The translations under genes and the position numbers were made by a program. DNA of 8,032 nucleotides, taken from the NCBI GenBank assembly GCA_002505685.1, contig DAVT01000145.1, positions 1-8,032 on the forward strand. Direction: 5' to 3'. Each line of letters opens with the position of its first letter. The stretch's first letter is position 1. The DNA is from Euryarchaeota archaeon UBA501 (GTDB lineage: Archaea > Thermoplasmatota > Poseidoniia > Poseidoniales > Thalassarchaeaceae). Under the pieces are notes generated by a model, which saw only the letters and a list, made by a program, of their open reading frames with translations, had not been told where the DNA came from and made no database searches. Below, one piece after another: positions 5,967-8,032 of the stretch.

Positions 5967-6425
5967 ATGGGAGAGCCAAAAATCCATTCTAACGGCATCG
6001 TCGATGTTGATTTTGGAGAAGGCGTTACCCTGGTTGAACCCGTCAATTTGTATGGGTGCACTTTAGGAGATGGTGTATTCGTTGGTCCCTTCGTTGAAAT
6101 TCAGCGAAGAGTCACCATCGGTGCGCGAACCCGTGTACAATCACACGCATTCATTTGCGAACTTGTAACGGTTGGAGAGGATTGCTTCATCAGCCACGGC
6201 GCGATGTTCATCAATGACCCATTCAAGATAGGCGGTCCCGCGCGTGGAGACCAAACACAATGGAAAGAAACTCATATCGGTAACCGCGTTAGTATCGGAA
6301 CCAACGCAACCATCATGCCTGTGAATATTTGTGATGATGTAGTGATAGGTGCGGGTAGCGTGGTGACCAAGGACATCACCGAAGCAGGTACTTATGCAGG
6401 TAATCCAGCACGTCGCATTTCGTAG
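5967..6425 (+). CDS. left-handed beta-helix (hexapeptide) acyltransferase, WbpD/WlbB-like
   Basis: A 152-residue protein built almost entirely of hexapeptide repeats ([LIV]-G-x-x-x-x), for example TLGDGVFVGPFVEI (32-45), VTIGARTRV (49-57), VTVGEDCFI (67-75), THIGNRVSIGTNATI (102-116) and VVIGAGSVV (125-133). It closes with the family's GNPARRI end (145-151). Such proteins work as trimers and use acetyl-CoA, with the active site between subunits. HGAMFINDP (77-85) breaks the repeats as a loop, at the place where sugar N-acetyltransferases of the WbpD/WlbB/FdtC type carry active-site residues (His77, Asn83 and Asp84 are candidates). The likely role is N-acetylation of an amino-sugar nucleotide, fitting the aminotransferase nearby. 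Alternative: another small-molecule O- or N-acyltransferase. It is the first gene of a tight operon, with 8 nt to the next start. Confidence 0.9.
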   Translation: MGEPKIHSNGIVDVDFGEGVTLVEPVNLYGCTLGDGVFVGPFVEIQRRVTIGARTRVQSHAFICELVTVGEDCFISHGAMFINDPFKIGGPARGDQTQWKETHIGNRVSIGTNATIMPVNICDDVVIGAGSVVTKDITEAGTYAGNPARRIS

Positions 6426-6428
6426 GTG
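6424..6428 (+). promoter_or_regulatory. Shine-Dalgarno site of the 74-residue membrane protein gene
   Basis: AGGTG lies 5 nt before ATG 6434 and overlaps the TAG stop of the acyltransferase, supporting translational coupling and reality of the small gene. Confidence 0.5.
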
Positions 6429-6433
6429 TCATT

Positions 6434-6658
6434 ATGTCCAAGCTGTCCAGCATCGCTGAACACCCTCTGATGAAATCGTTCATTCTCTTCTCGATTTTTC
6501 GGGCCTTTTATGGTGCAGGAATTTTGGTTGTAACTTATTTTGTTGACCGTGAAACAGCGATTCCTTGGTGGCTATTTCTTCTAGTCTCGATGGTATTTTC
6601 AAGAATATTATTCCGCCTAATCAAAGAATGGAGAGCCGATTCCAATGACTCATCCTGA
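6434..6658 (+). CDS. small two-helix membrane protein, unknown function
   Basis: A 74-residue protein of no family I recognise. Two hydrophobic segments are visible: residues about 15-37 (SFILFSIFRAFYGAGILVV and on) and about 44-62 (PWWLFLLVSMVFSRILFRL). They are joined by a short loop with DRET (38-41), which also shares the PWW belt residues at the membrane edge. The C-terminus is charged (KEWRADSNDSS). Both segments contain an arginine inside or near the membrane (Arg23, Arg57, Arg61). The gene is probably real: it starts 8 nt after the acyltransferase with a Shine-Dalgarno site, and its end overlaps the next gene by 14 bp. Position suggests it may tether or assist the neighbouring enzymes at the membrane, but this is inference from context only. 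Confidence 0.72.
   Translation: MSKLSSIAEHPLMKSFILFSIFRAFYGAGILVVTYFVDRETAIPWWLFLLVSMVFSRILFRLIKEWRADSNDSS
6630..6635 (+). promoter_or_regulatory. Shine-Dalgarno site of the flavin oxidoreductase gene
   Basis: GGAGAG lies inside the end of the small membrane protein gene, 9 nt before ATG 6645. It supports this start and coupled translation across the 14-bp overlap. Confidence 0.5.
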
Positions 6659-7736
6659 GGAACCGTTTGTGTTCCCCCGAACAGGACACGCGGTGCGAAA
6701 CAGAACCGTTCTTGCGGCCATGACCAACAAGCAGAGCCATTCCAACGGTGTCCTCTCTGATGATGAAATCAATTGGCTCCTCAAACGTGCCGATGGTGGC
6801 TTCGGCATCATTACAACCGCTGCAACTCACGTAACCGAGGAGGGCCAAGGATGGGTCGGAGAGATGGGAGTTTGGGGCGACCATCATATTGATCGGTTGC
6901 GAGAATTGACATCAGGGGTTCGAGAACGAGGAGCACTTAGTCTGGCCCAAATCTTCCATGGTGGAATGCGAGCCCCAGAGGACATCACTGGGAAGCAACC
7001 CCTCTCTGCAAGTGTAAACGAGTGCAAAGAATCTCATTCAGGTAAATCACGCGAAGCGACAGGCGATGAAATCGACCACCTGATAGAGGCTTTTGGTGAC
7101 GCTGCCGCCCGATGTGCAATAGCGGGTTTTGACGGCGTTGAGTTACATGGCGCTCATGGATACCTCATTTGCCAATTCCTTGGAGAAAAAACCAATCGAA
7201 GGAATGACAAATGGGGAGGGGACTGTAAATCTCGCACCAACTTCCTACTCGAGATTATACGGAATGTTAAATCTAAAACCCCGGAGAATTTCATCGTCGG
7301 TGTCCGCCTTTCACCCGAATATCAGCAGATTGGAGTGCGAATACAGGATACAATCACACAAGCAAAAAAAATTGTCGAGGAGGGCATAGACTTCCTCCAC
7401 ATTTCTTGTTGGGATTGCTTTACCCCCTCGTCCGAATTCCCTGAAGATCCTCGGATGATTACAGAGTGGTTTTCTCAAGAGTTTGGCCAAGCCGTACCCC
7501 TCATTTCGACAGGAGCAATATGGTCGCGACAGGACACTATCGATGTACTATCCCAAGGGGCTACCCTCATCGGTATCGGCCGTGCCGCAATTGGGTACGC
7601 AGATTGGGCGGCGAATATCTCCAATCCGAATTACTCTCCACCAAGGCCACCGTTCTCAGTGATGCATCTTAGGGAGCAAGGACTGAGTGATACATTCGTC
7701 GATTATATGCGAAATTGGAAAGAATTCGTAGAATAG
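6645..7736 (+). CDS. Old Yellow Enzyme-family NAD(P)H:flavin oxidoreductase
   Basis: A 363-residue FMN-binding TIM-barrel enzyme of the Old Yellow Enzyme family, which usually reduces activated C=C bonds with NAD(P)H. Seen in order: VRNRTVLAAMTN (17-28), where FMN binding begins; DGGFGIITT (50-58); LAQIFHGG (100-107), with Gln102 contacting FMN; FDGVELHGAHGYL (162-174), with the His168/His171 pair and Tyr173 of the active site; NRRNDKWGG (184-192), the strongly conserved N-R-x-D-x-[WY]-G-G; VGVRLS (218-223), with Arg221; and LISTGAI (286-292) followed by GIGRAAI (310-316), binding the FMN phosphate. The length matches single-domain members. The C-terminal 4Fe-4S/FAD half found in 2,4-dienoyl-CoA reductases is absent. 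The natural substrate is unknown. Its place after the acyltransferase and small membrane protein could mean a step on a lipid or sugar substrate, but OYE genes are often loosely placed. Confidence 0.93.
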   Translation: MTHPEEPFVFPRTGHAVRNRTVLAAMTNKQSHSNGVLSDDEINWLLKRADGGFGIITTAATHVTEEGQGWVGEMGVWGDHHIDRLRELTSGVRERGALSLAQIFHGGMRAPEDITGKQPLSASVNECKESHSGKSREATGDEIDHLIEAFGDAAARCAIAGFDGVELHGAHGYLICQFLGEKTNRRNDKWGGDCKSRTNFLLEIIRNVKSKTPENFIVGVRLSPEYQQIGVRIQDTITQAKKIVEEGIDFLHISCWDCFTPSSEFPEDPRMITEWFSQEFGQAVPLISTGAIWSRQDTIDVLSQGATLIGIGRAAIGYADWAANISNPNYSPPRPPFSVMHLREQGLSDTFVDYMRNWKEFVE

Positions 7737-7750
7737 TGGCAGGGTGTACC

Positions 7751-7759
7751 ATTATAAGG
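7751..7759 (+). promoter_or_regulatory. TATA box of the gene at 7782
   Basis: ATTATAAGG lies 23-31 bp before ATG 7782, the spacing of an archaeal leaderless promoter. No Shine-Dalgarno site precedes that ATG. It also lies 15 bp after the flavin oxidoreductase stop, so it marks the start of a new transcription unit. Confidence 0.6.
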
Positions 7760-7781
7760 CCGTCAACATCGTTGTGATTTA

Positions 7782-8032
7782 ATGGACAATGAAGATGGCA
7801 AGAAGAAGCCGGAATCGATAGTCGTCGGTGCAACTGCACCGTTAGTATCTGCGTCTATTTTCAACCCAAAGGATAACCCTAGAGACACTGCAAAAATGGT
7901 GCTAATAATCGGGTTACTAACCGCATTTGTCCTCTACTTTTTTGCACAAGGCGATTCCGAAACTTCGTGTTGTTCAGTTCTAATCTGCATATCATCTATA
8001 CTCATAGCAATCGCCTACGAATTTGTTTATAC
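7782..8032 (+). CDS. membrane protein, C-terminus beyond the window
   Basis: An open frame starts at ATG 7782 and continues to the right edge (83 complete codons, no stop), so the gene is partial. I recognise no family. Residues 1-38 are hydrophilic with a KKKPE patch (7-11). A hydrophobic helix spans about 39-55 (MVLIIGLLTAFVLYFFA). A short loop QGDSETS follows, then a second hydrophobic stretch from about 63 (CCSVLICISSILIAIA) to near the edge. Two adjacent cysteines (63-64) open the second helix. The TATA box at the right distance and the membrane-protein composition support a real gene. More membrane segments may follow outside the window. Confidence 0.68.
   Translation, partial: MDNEDGKKKPESIVVGATAPLVSASIFNPKDNPRDTAKMVLIIGLLTAFVLYFFAQGDSETSCCSVLICISSILIAIAYEFVY

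Noticed and set aside
3070..7062. Shared 11-mer CGCGAAGCGAC near 3070 and near 7052
   Set aside because: Only two copies, one in a hairpin and one inside a coding region; most likely chance.

Overview
The window looks like chromosomal DNA of a planktonic archaeon. My best guess is the Marine Group II (Candidatus Poseidoniales) part of the Euryarchaeota. That guess rests on four things: an archaeal-type tRNA-Leu, a TATA box about 27 bp before a start codon (leaderless style), Shine-Dalgarno sites only inside operons, and acidic secreted or membrane proteins including an M28 lipoprotein. The phylum-level assignment is inference and was not tested by a search. I see no insertion sequence, integrase, CRISPR array or phage gene.

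Layout. Positions 1-428 (-) hold the N-terminal part of a membrane-anchored hydrophilic protein that runs off the left edge. Positions 523-1371 (+) encode an M50 site-2-type intramembrane metalloprotease, which ends exactly against the M28 metallopeptidase lipoprotein at 1372-3015 (-). Upstream of that on the same strand is a dimethylargininase/amidinotransferase-fold hydrolase (3081-3890, -). A tRNA-Leu(GAG) with encoded CCA lies at 4005-4091 (-). Divergent from it is a DegT/DnrJ/EryC1/StrS-type sugar aminotransferase (4200-5297, +), whose 3' end overlaps by 29 bp a convergent CYTH-domain (triphosphate tunnel) protein (5269-5889, -). Divergent from the CYTH gene is a tight three-gene set on the + strand: a left-handed beta-helix acyltransferase (5967-6425), a 74-residue membrane protein (6434-6658) and an Old Yellow Enzyme-type flavin oxidoreductase (6645-7736). 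A separate TATA box precedes a membrane protein (7782-8032, +) that is cut by the right edge.

How the genes may fit together. The aminotransferase and the hexapeptide acyltransferase are the classic pair that puts an amino group and then an acetyl group on a nucleotide sugar, so this part probably belongs to surface-glycan or glycoprotein synthesis. The CYTH gene sits between them on the other strand, and the flavin oxidoreductase is translationally coupled downstream; the roles of both are open. The two peptidases are probably general membrane and envelope functions. No single new system is proven here. The best leads are the acyltransferase / small membrane protein / flavin oxidoreductase operon, the unusual CYTH protein with a substituted ExExK lysine and a central insertion, and the compact tail-to-tail gene ends.
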